Shown here: positions 8,991 to 18,119 of the stretch, in pieces
How positions within the stretch are numbered: the first letter of the stretch is position 1
Layout of the letters: each line of letters starts with the position of its first letter
Origin: Paenibacillus sp. FSL W8-0426
GTDB lineage: Bacteria; Bacillota; Bacilli; Paenibacillales; Paenibacillaceae
Reading direction: 5' to 3'
DNA: 64,000 bases
NCBI RefSeq assembly: GCF_037969725.1
Contig: NZ_CP150203.1
Span: 6,377,501-6,441,500, forward strand
Translations under genes and position numbers: made by a program
The notes under the pieces: generated by a model
What the model saw: the letters and a program-made list of their open reading frames with translations, nothing else
The model's database searches: none
What the model was told of the DNA's origin: nothing

Positions 8991-9143
8991 CACTATCATT
9001 ATAGACGGAGTTGACAGCGATTTCAACCATTTTATCCATTTTCGCAGAATTAAGTATGCCCGCTGACTCGTTTTCGTCGTCATACACCCCATAATTACGC
9101 AAAGGAAGGGCAGCCCGGAACCCCTCCTTCTTTTGGTATTGCG

Positions 9144-10442
9144 TTAAGGAACGGTCCCCCCGCCCAAAATGGCGTCGGCCTGTTCCCGAAATTGCTGTGC
9201 CGCCTCTTCCGGCGTAATCCGGCCAAATAAAAGCTGGTCATATAAATCGCGCAGCACCAGGGTCACTTCCGGCGTCTCTACAGGGTCGGGAGGATCGATG
9301 GGACTGCTGTTGTTTTCCACCCAATCGATATACTCGAATACCCGCGCCAATTCAGGCTCAACCAGCTGCTTCATCTGCTCTTTCACAGTGGAAGATACGG
9401 GCACGCCCCGCTCTCCCTTGAGCAGCATATTGGCTTCCAAATCATTGACGAAAAAGCTGATGAATCGTGCAGCCTCCTCCTTGTGCCTGGAATTGCCCGC
9501 GATGGAGAAAAACATGCCCGGCTTCAGAAACAATCCTTTGTCATTGTCTGGTCCCGGCATCGGCGCGATGGATAAAAGCTTGCCATAACGCTGGACGGTG
9601 CTGATGTACTGATTCGAATATCCCCAGCTGAATAACGCCTCGCCTCTGTAGAACGGATCACTATCCGGCTTGCCGATGTCCGAGGTCCAAATGTCTGGCG
9701 CAAAAATCAGCTTGCTCTTCGCCAAGCGCTGCATCCGGCCGAAGTAGTCGACGAACAACGCATCATCCTCGTACCCGAGCCGTTTGCCGTCCTCGTCATA
9801 TAACTTGTAGCCACGCTGCCTTAGATAATACGCAAAGAACTGTTCCGGGGTGAAATAGGTGCCCACGTAGACGTCTTTGCCGATCAGCTCTTCCCCCATC
9901 CGTTCAAAATCTTCCCATGTCCATTTCTCGGTTGGCTCCTCGATCCCTTGCGTCTTCAGGACTTCCGGATCGTACATGCTTAACATGGCATTGACGCCGA
10001 GGCTAAGGCCATAGACCTTGCCGTCAATGCTTCCGCCTTGCACCTGCTGAGGATCAATGTCTTTCGTGTCGATTAGCCCTTTATCGATATACGGCGTCAA
10101 ATCCTCCAAAAGCTGCAGCGAGCTGTACTGGGACAAGTAGGAAATGTCCATCTGAATGATATCGGGCAAGGCATTGCCCGCTGCGTGGGGGGCCATCCTT
10201 TTCCAATATTCGTTGAAGCTGCTGTACTCGTATTCGATGCGTACGTGCGGGTTCATCTCCTCATACAGCTTGATAACGGCAATGGTCGCATCGTTGCGAA
10301 ATTCGCCGCCCCACCAGGCTATGCGCAGCGTAACCGGTTCTTCCTCCACGATCATGCCGGGCCGATGGGCAAGCTGGGGTACACATCCCGCAAGGGCGAT
10401 CATCATGCCGATGATCCCGATCATTCGCAGCCATCTTCCCAC
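9144..10442 (-). CDS. Extracellular sugar-binding lipoprotein (putative accessory sensor of the adjacent kinase)
   Basis: A 432-residue solute-binding protein of the family 1 sugar type. It has a short lipoprotein signal ending in the lipobox LAGC (Cys at residue 20) and the typical LRIAWWGGEFRND strand followed by the VIKLYEEMNPHVRIEYEYSSF lobe. The GTG start has AAAGGAGG 7 nt upstream and overlaps the kinase gene by 22 nt, so translation is probably coupled. There are no permease genes next to it; the transporter further upstream has its own binding protein. The gene may therefore provide a ligand-binding partner for the histidine kinase rather than feed a transporter. That role is inferred from gene arrangement only. 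Confidence 0.88.
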   Translation of the reverse strand: MGRWLRMIGIIGMMIALAGCVPQLAHRPGMIVEEEPVTLRIAWWGGEFRNDATIAVIKLYEEMNPHVRIEYEYSSFNEYWKRMAPHAAGNALPDIIQMDISYLSQYSSLQLLEDLTPYIDKGLIDTKDIDPQQVQGGSIDGKVYGLSLGVNAMLSMYDPEVLKTQGIEEPTEKWTWEDFERMGEELIGKDVYVGTYFTPEQFFAYYLRQRGYKLYDEDGKRLGYEDDALFVDYFGRMQRLAKSKLIFAPDIWTSDIGKPDSDPFYRGEALFSWGYSNQYISTVQRYGKLLSIAPMPGPDNDKGLFLKPGMFFSIAGNSRHKEEAARFISFFVNDLEANMLLKGERGVPVSSTVKEQMKQLVEPELARVFEYIDWVENNSSPIDPPDPVETPEVTLVLRDLYDQLLFGRITPEEAAQQFREQADAILGGGTVP

Positions 10443-12187
10443 AGCTCTTCCTCCTTTGGCAGCGGCAGCATGACCGTAACCCGGGTTCCGTATCCCGGCC
10501 TGCTCTCCAATGCAATATCGTACTCTTCCCCAAAAGACAAACGCAATCGCTCCCTGATATTCAGCAGCCCGATGCCGGTGCCTCGCGTTTCCACTTCGCC
10601 GCGCAGCACGCGTTCCACATATTCCGGAGCCATGCCTGGACCATGGTCCTCAACGATGACCATGAGATTCTCAGCCTGCACCTCAGACCACACCCTGATC
10701 AGACATGGCCCGACTTGGGGCTCCAACCCGTATTGAATCGCATTTTCAATCAGCGGCTGCAGTGTCATCTTGGGAATGGAGCACCCGAGGTACGCAGCGG
10801 GTACGTCCAATCGGAAATCGAGCCGCTGCTGAAAACGATATTTCTGAATCGTGATGTAGTGATTGACGATTTCTAATTCTTCGGCCAGCGTGATGACGTT
10901 TTTTTTGAAGCTGATGGACGCGCGCAGCAGGTACCCCAGCGATAGCACCATGCGGGATATTTGCTCCTGCCGGTTTTTTTTGGCCAGCCAGTGCACCGAA
11001 TCGAGCGCGTTGTACAAAAAGTGGGGGTTGATCTGGGCCTGCAGCGCCTTGAACTCGGTTTCCTTAATGACCAACCGGCTCGCATAATTTTCTTTAATCA
11101 GCGTATTGATGCGCGTGATCATTAGCCGATAGGTGCGCTGCAGCAGCCCCAGCTCATCCATCTGTTGGGACGCCGGCATGGAGATGCTGGCATCCATGCT
11201 TCCAAGGTCACCGTGCTGCACTTCCTTCATTTGCAAAGTCAACTGCCGGATCGGCTTGGTGAGGCTGCGTGCAAACGCCATACCCAGTCCCAGCATAAAC
11301 ACGATGGCAATCAGATACACGACGACGAGCGCGTTTTTCAGCCAGATGATGCTCTGGAACACGTCTTCGTAAGAAACCATGTTGTAATAGCTCCAGCCTG
11401 TATGTCCCGATTTCTTCTGGGCCAGGAACACAGCCTTTCCGTTCAAATTTTTGATCTCATATCCACCGCTTCCGGGAAGCGGTTTCAAACCGGAGGATAC
11501 TGACTCTGGAAGCTTGCGGTAGGGGTACACGACTTCGTCTCCCGCCTTCAGTACGATGTCGCTGTCCTCGCTGTCGATCCCGGCATAGTCCTCGACGAGC
11601 CGTTCGATATGGATACGCAGAAACAGAATACCGACCGGCTCCAGCGTCATGGGTTCATAAGCCCGAACTTGGCGTACCAGGACCAGCATCGGATCGTCGT
11701 CATCGGGGTACAACCAGCGCACCGCGCCATCTGCCCGTTCGGCGGCCTGAATCATTCGATCGTATTTTTCCTGCGGCACGGTCAGCGTCTCGCCATATTT
11801 GTTCACCATGCCTTGCGCATCAATCAGATGAACGGACTGCACGTATCGTGCAGTCCCGCTAATGTGCTCCCAGAGCCGATCCGTCATCTTCTTGCGTTCG
11901 ATGAAGCTTGAGTAATCCGTCTCGTCCTGCAGCAGTGATTTGAGCGCCTTCTGAATGACGTTATCCGAAATGATATCGAGGGACAGTGCCTCCAGTTTTT
12001 TAAGCTCCACATCCACCGTGGAGGATGAAAGGTTCAGCAGCCTCGATGATTTGTCATACAGCTGTCGGTCGTAAACGGAGTACGTGTAATACAGGGAAGT
12101 GAACGCCAGCGTGATGACCAGGGCCATCATGAGCATAATCATGAGAAACATTTTCATTTTGATGCTTAATCTGCGGTAGGCTGTCAT
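10421..12187 (-). CDS. YesM-type sensor histidine kinase
   Basis: A 588-residue membrane kinase. It has an N-terminal transmembrane helix (about 12-34), an extracellular sensor domain of roughly 230 residues, and a second helix near 270-292. HAMP (about 293-350), the His_kinase domain with NPHFLYNALDSVHWLAK (His near residue 385) and a C-terminal HATPase with IENAIQYGLEPQ and DHGPGM follow. This architecture is the LytS/YesM group that pairs with AraC-type response regulators; one is encoded at 16168-17715. The start is the ATG at 12187 because AAAGGAG lies 10 nt upstream; a GTG eight codons earlier lies before that site. The gene is between the transporter operon and an overlapping binding-protein gene. 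Confidence 0.93.
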   Translation of the reverse strand: MTAYRRLSIKMKMFLMIMLMMALVITLAFTSLYYTYSVYDRQLYDKSSRLLNLSSSTVDVELKKLEALSLDIISDNVIQKALKSLLQDETDYSSFIERKKMTDRLWEHISGTARYVQSVHLIDAQGMVNKYGETLTVPQEKYDRMIQAAERADGAVRWLYPDDDDPMLVLVRQVRAYEPMTLEPVGILFLRIHIERLVEDYAGIDSEDSDIVLKAGDEVVYPYRKLPESVSSGLKPLPGSGGYEIKNLNGKAVFLAQKKSGHTGWSYYNMVSYEDVFQSIIWLKNALVVVYLIAIVFMLGLGMAFARSLTKPIRQLTLQMKEVQHGDLGSMDASISMPASQQMDELGLLQRTYRLMITRINTLIKENYASRLVIKETEFKALQAQINPHFLYNALDSVHWLAKKNRQEQISRMVLSLGYLLRASISFKKNVITLAEELEIVNHYITIQKYRFQQRLDFRLDVPAAYLGCSIPKMTLQPLIENAIQYGLEPQVGPCLIRVWSEVQAENLMVIVEDHGPGMAPEYVERVLRGEVETRGTGIGLLNIRERLRLSFGEEYDIALESRPGYGTRVTVMLPLPKEEELWEDGCE

Positions 12188-12360
12188 GGCAAGTGCGCTC
12201 CTTTGCACCACGTGTTAACACTACTTATATCACATGGAGGGGAGACTTTCTGTCGAATTGGGACAAGATCGGCCAAAGTATGACCATGAATGCATATTGC
12301 CCATCCGATGAAGCCGTTTCCCGCATATCGCCTGCGATCGCCATCTAATATGCAAGACAG

Positions 12361-14010
12361 TTATTTGGCTTGATAACGGTCGTAAGCAGCCTGATGCACC
12401 TCGATGGCCCGATCGATGCCCATGCTTTTGATCGTTTCCACCATGGCGTCGAATTCGGTGATCGGTTTCTGCCCACTGATGATGGCCGTCATCGTTTCAT
12501 TCAAATACGTGTTGACCTGGCTCATGATGGATGTGCTTGTGCTCGCTTCTTCCGTCGACAGGCGAATCGGGGGCAGCGTGAGTGCCGAGCTGGATTTCAT
12601 CCATGCCTCGTTGGCGGCTCGCTGTCCATCATCGAAGAGCAAAGCGTCCAAATAACGGCTGTCCTGGTTGATCGGGCCGTCCATGATGGACAACGCATAA
12701 GCAGCCAATGCCTGGTCATACGTCAGCCCTTGGGGATTGTTCGTAATGGTTTCGGTGAATTTCACACCGTCTCCATCCTTTACGTAACTCTCATTCTCGA
12801 TTCCGAAGTTGAACAGATCGCTGCCTTCCTCACTGTAATTGTAATCCATCCACTGCACGATATATTTCAATTTGTCCTCATCGGCAGAGGAAGTGATGGC
12901 TTCGCCGTAACTCAACACTTTGGTTTCCATATTAAAAGCGGCATAAGGCGTTCCGTCAGGCGATATCGGCGAAGTTACGCCGGTTACATTGAAATCCGGA
13001 TTGGTATCCCGCATCAGGTTGAAATATTTGCCCATGCCGCTGAACACGCCGCCTTGATAGGCTCCTGCCAGATTGTTGGTAACTTTGTAGTCAAATGCTT
13101 TGCCGTCATTGGTCATGATTTCGGGGTCGACCAGCCCTTCCTTGTACCACTGAGCCATCGTTTCCAGGAAATCACGGTATCCGGGCTGGATCGGTCCGAA
13201 TTCAACCTTGTCGCCATTCATTTGAAAACCGCCGATCACGCCGAAGCCTGGAGCGAAATCGTGCAGCTTCGTCAGGTTGCCGGGACCCCAGTTGCCGGTG
13301 AACGGGAGTTCATCCGCCTTACCGTTGCCGTTCGGGTCCTGCTCCTTGAACGCTTTGAGCACCGTATGCCACTCGTCGATGGTTGTAGGCGCTTTCAGAT
13401 TCAGCTTATCCAACCAATCCTGACGAATGATCAGACCGGAGGTGGCATTCAGCTTGAGCGCGTCCAGCTTGAGCAGCGGGAACATGTAAATCGTTCCGTC
13501 GTCGAGCGCAATCTGTTTCTTGACGTCCGGGTCGGATTCGATAATCCGCTTCAGGTTTGGAGCGTACTGGTCGATCAGTTCGTTCAGTCGAATGATACGC
13601 CCGTCTTTGATCATCTTTTCCGGCCCGCCCACGGCATCGGCCCAGTTGTAATAGATGACGTCAGGCAGCTCCTTGGTCGAGATCAGCAAATTGAATTGGT
13701 CGCGCTGCTGTCCGAGCGGCGGATGCGTGAAATTGACCTTGATGCCGGTCAGCTCCTCCTTCTTTTTGTAAGCCGCAATTTCGCCGAAATTACCGAGGGA
13801 AGCCGTCAGCTTGGCATCATTTGCCCGCCAGTAATCAATGGTGAACGGCTCGCTTGTAATCGGCAGCGGAATTTCGGTCAGTGCCTCGGCCTTAGGCTCC
13901 GTGCTCTCCGCAGGCTTGGCTGCTTCCTCTTCCGCACCTCCCGAACAGCCTGCCAGCAGTGTCATCGTCAGCAGGGAAGACAGCAGGATGGACCCCATTC
14001 TTTTTTTCAC
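12361..14010 (-). CDS. LipO-type extracellular solute-binding lipoprotein of a sugar ABC transporter
   Basis: A 549-residue binding protein of the LipO/YtcQ type. It has a Lys/Arg-rich start, a hydrophobic segment and the lipobox LLAGCS. PITSEPFTIDYWRAND opens the mature domain, a metal-binding-like DPNGNGKADE loop is present, and the long length is typical of this subgroup. The GTG at 14010 is preferred because TTGGAGG lies 8 nt upstream; reading from further upstream would begin inside that site. It sits directly after two permease genes, so it delivers substrate to them. The substrate is probably an oligosaccharide linked to the GH94 enzyme, but this is inferred. Confidence 0.93.
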   Translation of the reverse strand: MKKRMGSILLSSLLTMTLLAGCSGGAEEEAAKPAESTEPKAEALTEIPLPITSEPFTIDYWRANDAKLTASLGNFGEIAAYKKKEELTGIKVNFTHPPLGQQRDQFNLLISTKELPDVIYYNWADAVGGPEKMIKDGRIIRLNELIDQYAPNLKRIIESDPDVKKQIALDDGTIYMFPLLKLDALKLNATSGLIIRQDWLDKLNLKAPTTIDEWHTVLKAFKEQDPNGNGKADELPFTGNWGPGNLTKLHDFAPGFGVIGGFQMNGDKVEFGPIQPGYRDFLETMAQWYKEGLVDPEIMTNDGKAFDYKVTNNLAGAYQGGVFSGMGKYFNLMRDTNPDFNVTGVTSPISPDGTPYAAFNMETKVLSYGEAITSSADEDKLKYIVQWMDYNYSEEGSDLFNFGIENESYVKDGDGVKFTETITNNPQGLTYDQALAAYALSIMDGPINQDSRYLDALLFDDGQRAANEAWMKSSSALTLPPIRLSTEEASTSTSIMSQVNTYLNETMTAIISGQKPITEFDAMVETIKSMGIDRAIEVHQAAYDRYQAK

Positions 14011-14100
14011 GTTGTTCGCCTCCAATTAAGTCATTTTATAAATATCGGAAGCCGTGCATCATGCGCAGTCAGCTTCCTGATATTGCAACGAAAATATCAT

Positions 14101-14970
14101 TTATTGTTTCACGGCACCGATCAGGGCGCCTTGGACAAAGTAACGCTGGATGAACGGATACACCAGCATGATCGGCAGCGTCGAGATGATAATCGTGGCA
14201 TACTTGATGTTTTCCCCGATGGCAAAGCCCGTATCGGCTCCCGCCCCCATGGCCTCCGTGCTGCTGCTGATCAAGATATCCCTCATAATAATTTGGATCG
14301 GATACAAGTCCTGGCTGCGCAGATATAACATCGGGCCGACATAATCGTTCCAATGATCGACCGCGTAATACAGCATCATGACGGCCAGAATCGGCTTCGA
14401 CAGCGGCAGCACGATGCGGAACAGGATCCGGAAGTCATTCGCCCCGTCCAGCTTCGCCGATTCGATCAGGCTGATGGGAATGCCTTCAAAATTGGTTTTC
14501 ATGATAAGGAAATAAAACGTGCTGATGGCACCTGGAATGATCATCGCCAGACGTGTATCGACCAGCCCCAGGTTTTGAATGAGCAGGAAGGTCGGAATCA
14601 TGCCCCCGCCGAAAAACATCGTGAACGTGATCATGCGCATCAGCATTTTTCTGCCCATCAGATCGCTGCGCGACAGCCCGTACGCCGCGAGCGAAGTCAT
14701 CAACAGGTTAATGGCCGTACCGACGACCACATAGAACAGCGTGTTCATGTACCCGGTGTAAATGCGCGTATCCTTAAACACGGACTTGTATGCCTCGAGC
14801 TGGAAACCCTCGGGCAGCAGCATCAGAGACCTGGAGCGCAGCATCTGGTCCGGGTCGCTGATCGAAGAATTAAACACATAGAGCATCGGGTAAAAGCAGA
14901 TCACTATGATCATGAGCAGCACCAGTGCATTGATCGCATCAAAGACGCGTTCCCCTATAGACCGTTTCAT
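14101..14970 (-). CDS. Carbohydrate ABC transporter permease (YtcP/CUT1 type)
   Basis: A 289-residue membrane protein with six predicted helices. The first is ALVLLMIIVICFYPMLYVF. The EAA loop appears as ESAKLDGANDFRILFRIVLP near residue 185, which contacts the ATPase. GAAGGTG precedes the ATG. It follows the other permease gene by 15 nt and precedes the binding-protein gene. No ATPase gene is present; in Bacillota such transporters share a MsmX-type ATPase encoded elsewhere. Confidence 0.94.
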   Translation of the reverse strand: MKRSIGERVFDAINALVLLMIIVICFYPMLYVFNSSISDPDQMLRSRSLMLLPEGFQLEAYKSVFKDTRIYTGYMNTLFYVVVGTAINLLMTSLAAYGLSRSDLMGRKMLMRMITFTMFFGGGMIPTFLLIQNLGLVDTRLAMIIPGAISTFYFLIMKTNFEGIPISLIESAKLDGANDFRILFRIVLPLSKPILAVMMLYYAVDHWNDYVGPMLYLRSQDLYPIQIIMRDILISSSTEAMGAGADTGFAIGENIKYATIIISTLPIMLVYPFIQRYFVQGALIGAVKQ

Positions 14971-14985
14971 CGCTTCACCTTCCGA

Positions 14986-15945
14986 TCACCAGAGACTGGT
15001 TGAATTGAGCTTTCTGCTGATCGCATTGGCGATAATAAGCAGAGAGAAATTGATGACGCCGTTGAATAACCCGATGGCGGTGGAATAGGTATAGTTCCCC
15101 TCCAATATGCCTGACCGGTATACAAAAGTGGATATGACGTCCGATGTTTCATAGGTAGGGGCGGTCTGCATCAACAGGATTTTCTGGAAGTCGGAGTTCA
15201 TGACCGCCCCCAGACGCAAAATCAGCATGATGACGATGGTCGGCAGAATGCCCGGCAGCGTAATGTGCAGCAGTTGTCTCCAGCGGCCCGCGCCATCCAT
15301 TTTGGCAGCCTCATACAGCTGCGGATCAATGCCGCTAAGCGCGGCCAAAAAGATAATCGACGCCCAGCCTGCGCCCTGCCAGATGTTGGAGAGGATGTAC
15401 ATCGGCCGGAACATGTCTTTTTCCGCCAGGAACATGATCGGCTGCATGTCGAAAAATTCGCGAATGACGTTAAACAGTCCGCCGTCCAAAGATGAGAACG
15501 TTTTCAACATTCCGACCACGACGACGACGGAAATGAAGTGTGGCATGTAGCTGATCGTTTGCACGGTGCTTCTGAACCATTTTTTGCGCACTTCGTTCAG
15601 CAGCAGCGCCAGAATGATCGGAGCCGGGAACCCGAACACGATGCTGTAAAAGCTCAAAATGAGCGTATTCTTGATCAGCCGCCAGAAGTAATAGCTTTCA
15701 AAAAACATCGTGAAGTTGTCAAACCCGATCCATGTCCCGGACAAGATGCCCTTGACCGGACTGTAAGACTCTTGAAACGCCATCAGCAACCCGTACATCG
15801 GCCCATAGCTGAAGATCAAATAATAGGCAACGACGGGAATGAGCATCATGTACACGTACCTGTTGCGGATCAATTCTTTTTTGACGACGCCCCATCTGCC
15901 GGATGGTTTCAAACGCCCGGATGGCATGACCGGACTTCGTTTCAA
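14986..15945 (-). CDS. Sugar ABC transporter permease (LplB type)
   Basis: A 319-residue permease of the LplB/YteP type with six helices (the first is YMMLIPVVAYYLIFSYGPMY). Its EAA loop is YEAAKMDGAGRWRQLLHITLPG near residue 205. A TTG start at 15945 is proposed because AAGGAG lies 7 nt upstream; nearby ATGs at 15966 and 15951 lie before or against that site. It is the first gene of the transporter operon (permease-permease-binding protein). The response-regulator gene upstream ends in a terminator, so a promoter should lie between 15946 and 16070. Confidence 0.93.
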   Translation of the reverse strand: MKRSPVMPSGRLKPSGRWGVVKKELIRNRYVYMMLIPVVAYYLIFSYGPMYGLLMAFQESYSPVKGILSGTWIGFDNFTMFFESYYFWRLIKNTLILSFYSIVFGFPAPIILALLLNEVRKKWFRSTVQTISYMPHFISVVVVVGMLKTFSSLDGGLFNVIREFFDMQPIMFLAEKDMFRPMYILSNIWQGAGWASIIFLAALSGIDPQLYEAAKMDGAGRWRQLLHITLPGILPTIVIMLILRLGAVMNSDFQKILLMQTAPTYETSDVISTFVYRSGILEGNYTYSTAIGLFNGVINFSLLIIANAISRKLNSTSLW

Positions 15946-16069
15946 TTCCATTCTCCTTGCCCCCATTCCTGATGTTCATTCACCTTCATATGGATAATGA
16001 TAAAATCCGGAAGCGGTTCTTCCCATGTCCATTTCCGATATGTTAATGCTCAAAACCGAGTTCTGTCCG

Positions 16070-16109
16070 ACAAAAAAACACCCTGTCGCCATAACGGGCA
16101 TACAGGGTG
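16070..16109 (-). terminator. Terminator of the response-regulator gene
   Basis: CACCCTGT and ACAGGGTG form the stem (16079-16109), followed by seven T on the minus strand. It separates the regulator gene from the transporter operon. Confidence 0.85.
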
Positions 16110-16112
16110 CGA

Positions 16113-16158
16113 CTATATAAGTTGAACGATACATTTCCATAAGAACGGAGCCGGCAGA
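16113..16158. repeat. End fragment of the MITE-like element
   Basis: TATATAAGTTGAAC followed by a degenerate match to the adjoining element sequence (AACGGAG..GGCAGAA). It stops 9 nt from the response-regulator stop codon and has the orientation of the left end of the copy at 17813-18038. Confidence 0.65.
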
Positions 16159-16167
16159 ACGAATGGG

Positions 16168-17715
16168 TTACGGCGCTTTTTTGAATTCCGAAGGAGAGAA
16201 GCCCGTGAATTTCTTGAATACTTTGCTGAAATAGGGCCAGTTCGCCCCAAAACCCGTTTGCTCCGCAAGCGAGGAAACCGTGCATTCCCCGTCCTGCTCC
16301 AGCAGTTCCATCGCTTTGCCGATCCGGTAACGCATGACGTAGTTCGTGAATTTCTCGCCGGTCTCCTTTTTGAACATTTTGCCGATATAGTCCGGGTTCA
16401 TATAGATCTCTGCCGCAATCGCCTGAAGCGTAAGCGACTCATCTCCGTACCGCTTTTCCACCAGCTGTTTGACGCTTCGCACCATTTGCGACTGCCTTGA
16501 TCGCTGCTGTCTGTAGCGCTGCATGGCAATGTCTTTGGCCGTGCCGAGCAGAAATTGCTGGAACGAAAGAAGCGTGCTCGTCTCGATCATGCCGGGCAGG
16601 CGCTCCATATGCCTCTTCATCTCGTCCGGGCCGGTCAAGCGGATGATCTCCATGAACATCTGGATGAGATAGGACTTCGTCTGGGAAATGTCGTAACGCA
16701 GATCGGTCAGCAAACGGAAGCTGCGATCCAGCTCGTTCTCGGCCTCCTGCCAGTGCCCTGATTTAATGGCGGTAACGAGGCGTTCCTGATCAAATTCGAA
16801 TTCGGGCAGTCCTCGCTCCTCTGGAGGAAGGAGGTCCCTTTCCATGATAAGGCTGCCTTCCCCAAGGTAGAAACGATGATTCAGGTAAACCAGCGTCTGC
16901 ATGTACAGCTGCCGTGCCTGTGACAGCTCCCCTGGCTCGCTCAGCGCGATCGTCAGGTCGTAATGGTAATATCGGGCAAACGTATCACGGATTTCGTCAA
17001 TGCTGCGAAAGAGCTGATCTTCCGTCAGTTTATTCTCGATCATGAGCAATACGTGCCGTCCGACGGTTGTGCTGAGCATCGGATTACGGACGATATCCTC
17101 GGCAATGTTCTGAATGGCAAACAAATGCATGAATTCGTGCTCTCCCTCAATTTCGACCAGCAACAGCCGTACCTGCTGGCTACGGAACTGCACACCGAAC
17201 AGCTCGCCGAAATGCTTCCACTCCTTAGCGCCATACGTCTTGTTTGTGACGAGCTCCTTCAGGAAATATTTCTGCGCATGCGGCAGCACCCGTTCCAAAT
17301 TAGCTTGGATCGATTGCACGAACCGCTCCTGATCGGTCCATTCGTCCTTTTCGCCCACCAGTTCGCCGATGGCTTCCACGAGGCTTTCTTCGCTGCACGG
17401 TTTGAGCAAATAATGCTTCACCCCGTACTGCATCGCCTTCTTGGCATATTCGAATTCCGTAAATCCGGTCAGCATAATAAACGAGATGTCCCGGTATTTC
17501 GAAGCTACTTTCTCGACGAGCTGCAGCCCGTCCATGCCGGGCATGCGGATGTCCGAAATGATGATGTCCGGCCGTTCGCGCTCAATAAAAGCAAGCGCTT
17601 CCAATCCGTCTTGCGCGGTGCCGACCAATTCCGTGCCGAGCTGCTTCCAATTCATGACGCTGGCGATTCCATCCACGATCAAAAATTCGTCATCGACCAG
17701 CAGAACCTTATACAT
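16168..17715 (-). CDS. YesN-type response regulator with AraC DNA-binding domain
   Basis: A 515-residue protein. It has an N-terminal receiver domain (1-120; MYKVLLVDDE with the phospho-acceptor Asp in DIIISDIRMPGMDG near residue 55, and the conserved Lys in YLLKPCS), a long middle region of about 280 residues, and a C-terminal AraC-type double helix-turn-helix (about 410-510; NPDYIGKMFKKETGEKFTNY, then GYF-type second helix). GGGGGA precedes the ATG. It is the natural partner of the YesM-type kinase at 10421-12187 and probably activates the transporter operon downstream. The gene has its own terminator and is bracketed by ends of a MITE-like repeat. Confidence 0.94.
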   Translation of the reverse strand: MYKVLLVDDEFLIVDGIASVMNWKQLGTELVGTAQDGLEALAFIERERPDIIISDIRMPGMDGLQLVEKVASKYRDISFIMLTGFTEFEYAKKAMQYGVKHYLLKPCSEESLVEAIGELVGEKDEWTDQERFVQSIQANLERVLPHAQKYFLKELVTNKTYGAKEWKHFGELFGVQFRSQQVRLLLVEIEGEHEFMHLFAIQNIAEDIVRNPMLSTTVGRHVLLMIENKLTEDQLFRSIDEIRDTFARYYHYDLTIALSEPGELSQARQLYMQTLVYLNHRFYLGEGSLIMERDLLPPEERGLPEFEFDQERLVTAIKSGHWQEAENELDRSFRLLTDLRYDISQTKSYLIQMFMEIIRLTGPDEMKRHMERLPGMIETSTLLSFQQFLLGTAKDIAMQRYRQQRSRQSQMVRSVKQLVEKRYGDESLTLQAIAAEIYMNPDYIGKMFKKETGEKFTNYVMRYRIGKAMELLEQDGECTVSSLAEQTGFGANWPYFSKVFKKFTGFSPSEFKKAP

Positions 17716-17812
17716 GTCTGTTTCCCCCTGCTCTATATGCGGATCACTTCTCTATTATATGGGTATTTTGCACAATTCCGGTCATAAAAGTTTCCAGTAC
17801 CGGCTTTTGCGC

Positions 17813-18038
17813 AATGTAAGGGAAACAGCTTCTACACAATAACGGAGAGGGCAGGAAGAATCTGGAGAAGCGAAGCGGTCTAAAAGCTTTCTGAAAGAAA
17901 GCTGCATCGGAAGCATAAGCTTCACCGGATTTCCCTTTGAAAAAAGGGGATCAAAAAAATCCGGGGATAACAGGGATCGGAAGATGGTTCTGACCACGTA
18001 GTGACTCCGTGTAAAAATCATCGGTTCAACTTATATAA
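17813..18038 (-). mobile_element. MITE-like element, copy A
   Basis: About 226 bp of non-coding sequence. Its reverse complement is closely similar to the element at 61233-61429, sharing CACTACGTGGTCAGAACC, ATCTTCCGATC, TATCCCCGGATTTTTTTGAT and CGCTTCGCTTCTCCAGATT. The right end carries an intact terminal repeat (GTTCAACTTATATAA, 18024-18038). The left end (17813-17826) is degenerate, about 8 of 14 positions. The middle differs from copy B by a replaced segment that forms its own hairpin (AAGCTTTCTGAAAGAAAGCT region). It lies in the 404-bp gap between the response regulator and the methyltransferase gene, which holds no gene. Confidence 0.75.
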
Positions 18039-18042
18039 TGTC

Positions 18043-18090
18043 AAAAAAGCCGCGTGCGGACCGAGGCATTTGCCTCATCCGAACGCGGCT
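18043..18090 (-). terminator. Terminator of the LCM-type methyltransferase gene
   Basis: AGCCGCGT/ACGCGGCT is the outer stem, with inner CGAGGC/GCCTC pairing. Six T follow on the minus strand. Confidence 0.9.
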
Positions 18091-18119
18091 GAACGCCGAA
18101 ATAATAAACCTATTTGATC

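Noticed and set aside
9110..9135. Terminator after the binding-protein gene at 9144
   Set aside because: Complementary GGAAGG/CCTCC-type stretches are present, but the stem is badly interrupted and has no T-run.
12370..14328. Long plus-strand frame opposite the binding protein and permease genes
   Set aside because: It spans two real minus-strand genes and their gap, has no start signal and shows no recognisable domain.
17782..18021. Similar short proteins in both MITE copies (shared HYVVRTIFRSLLSPDFFDP)
   Set aside because: The similarity is explained by the DNA repeat itself. The frames end differently, have no ribosome binding sites, and the conserved parts are the fold-back arms.
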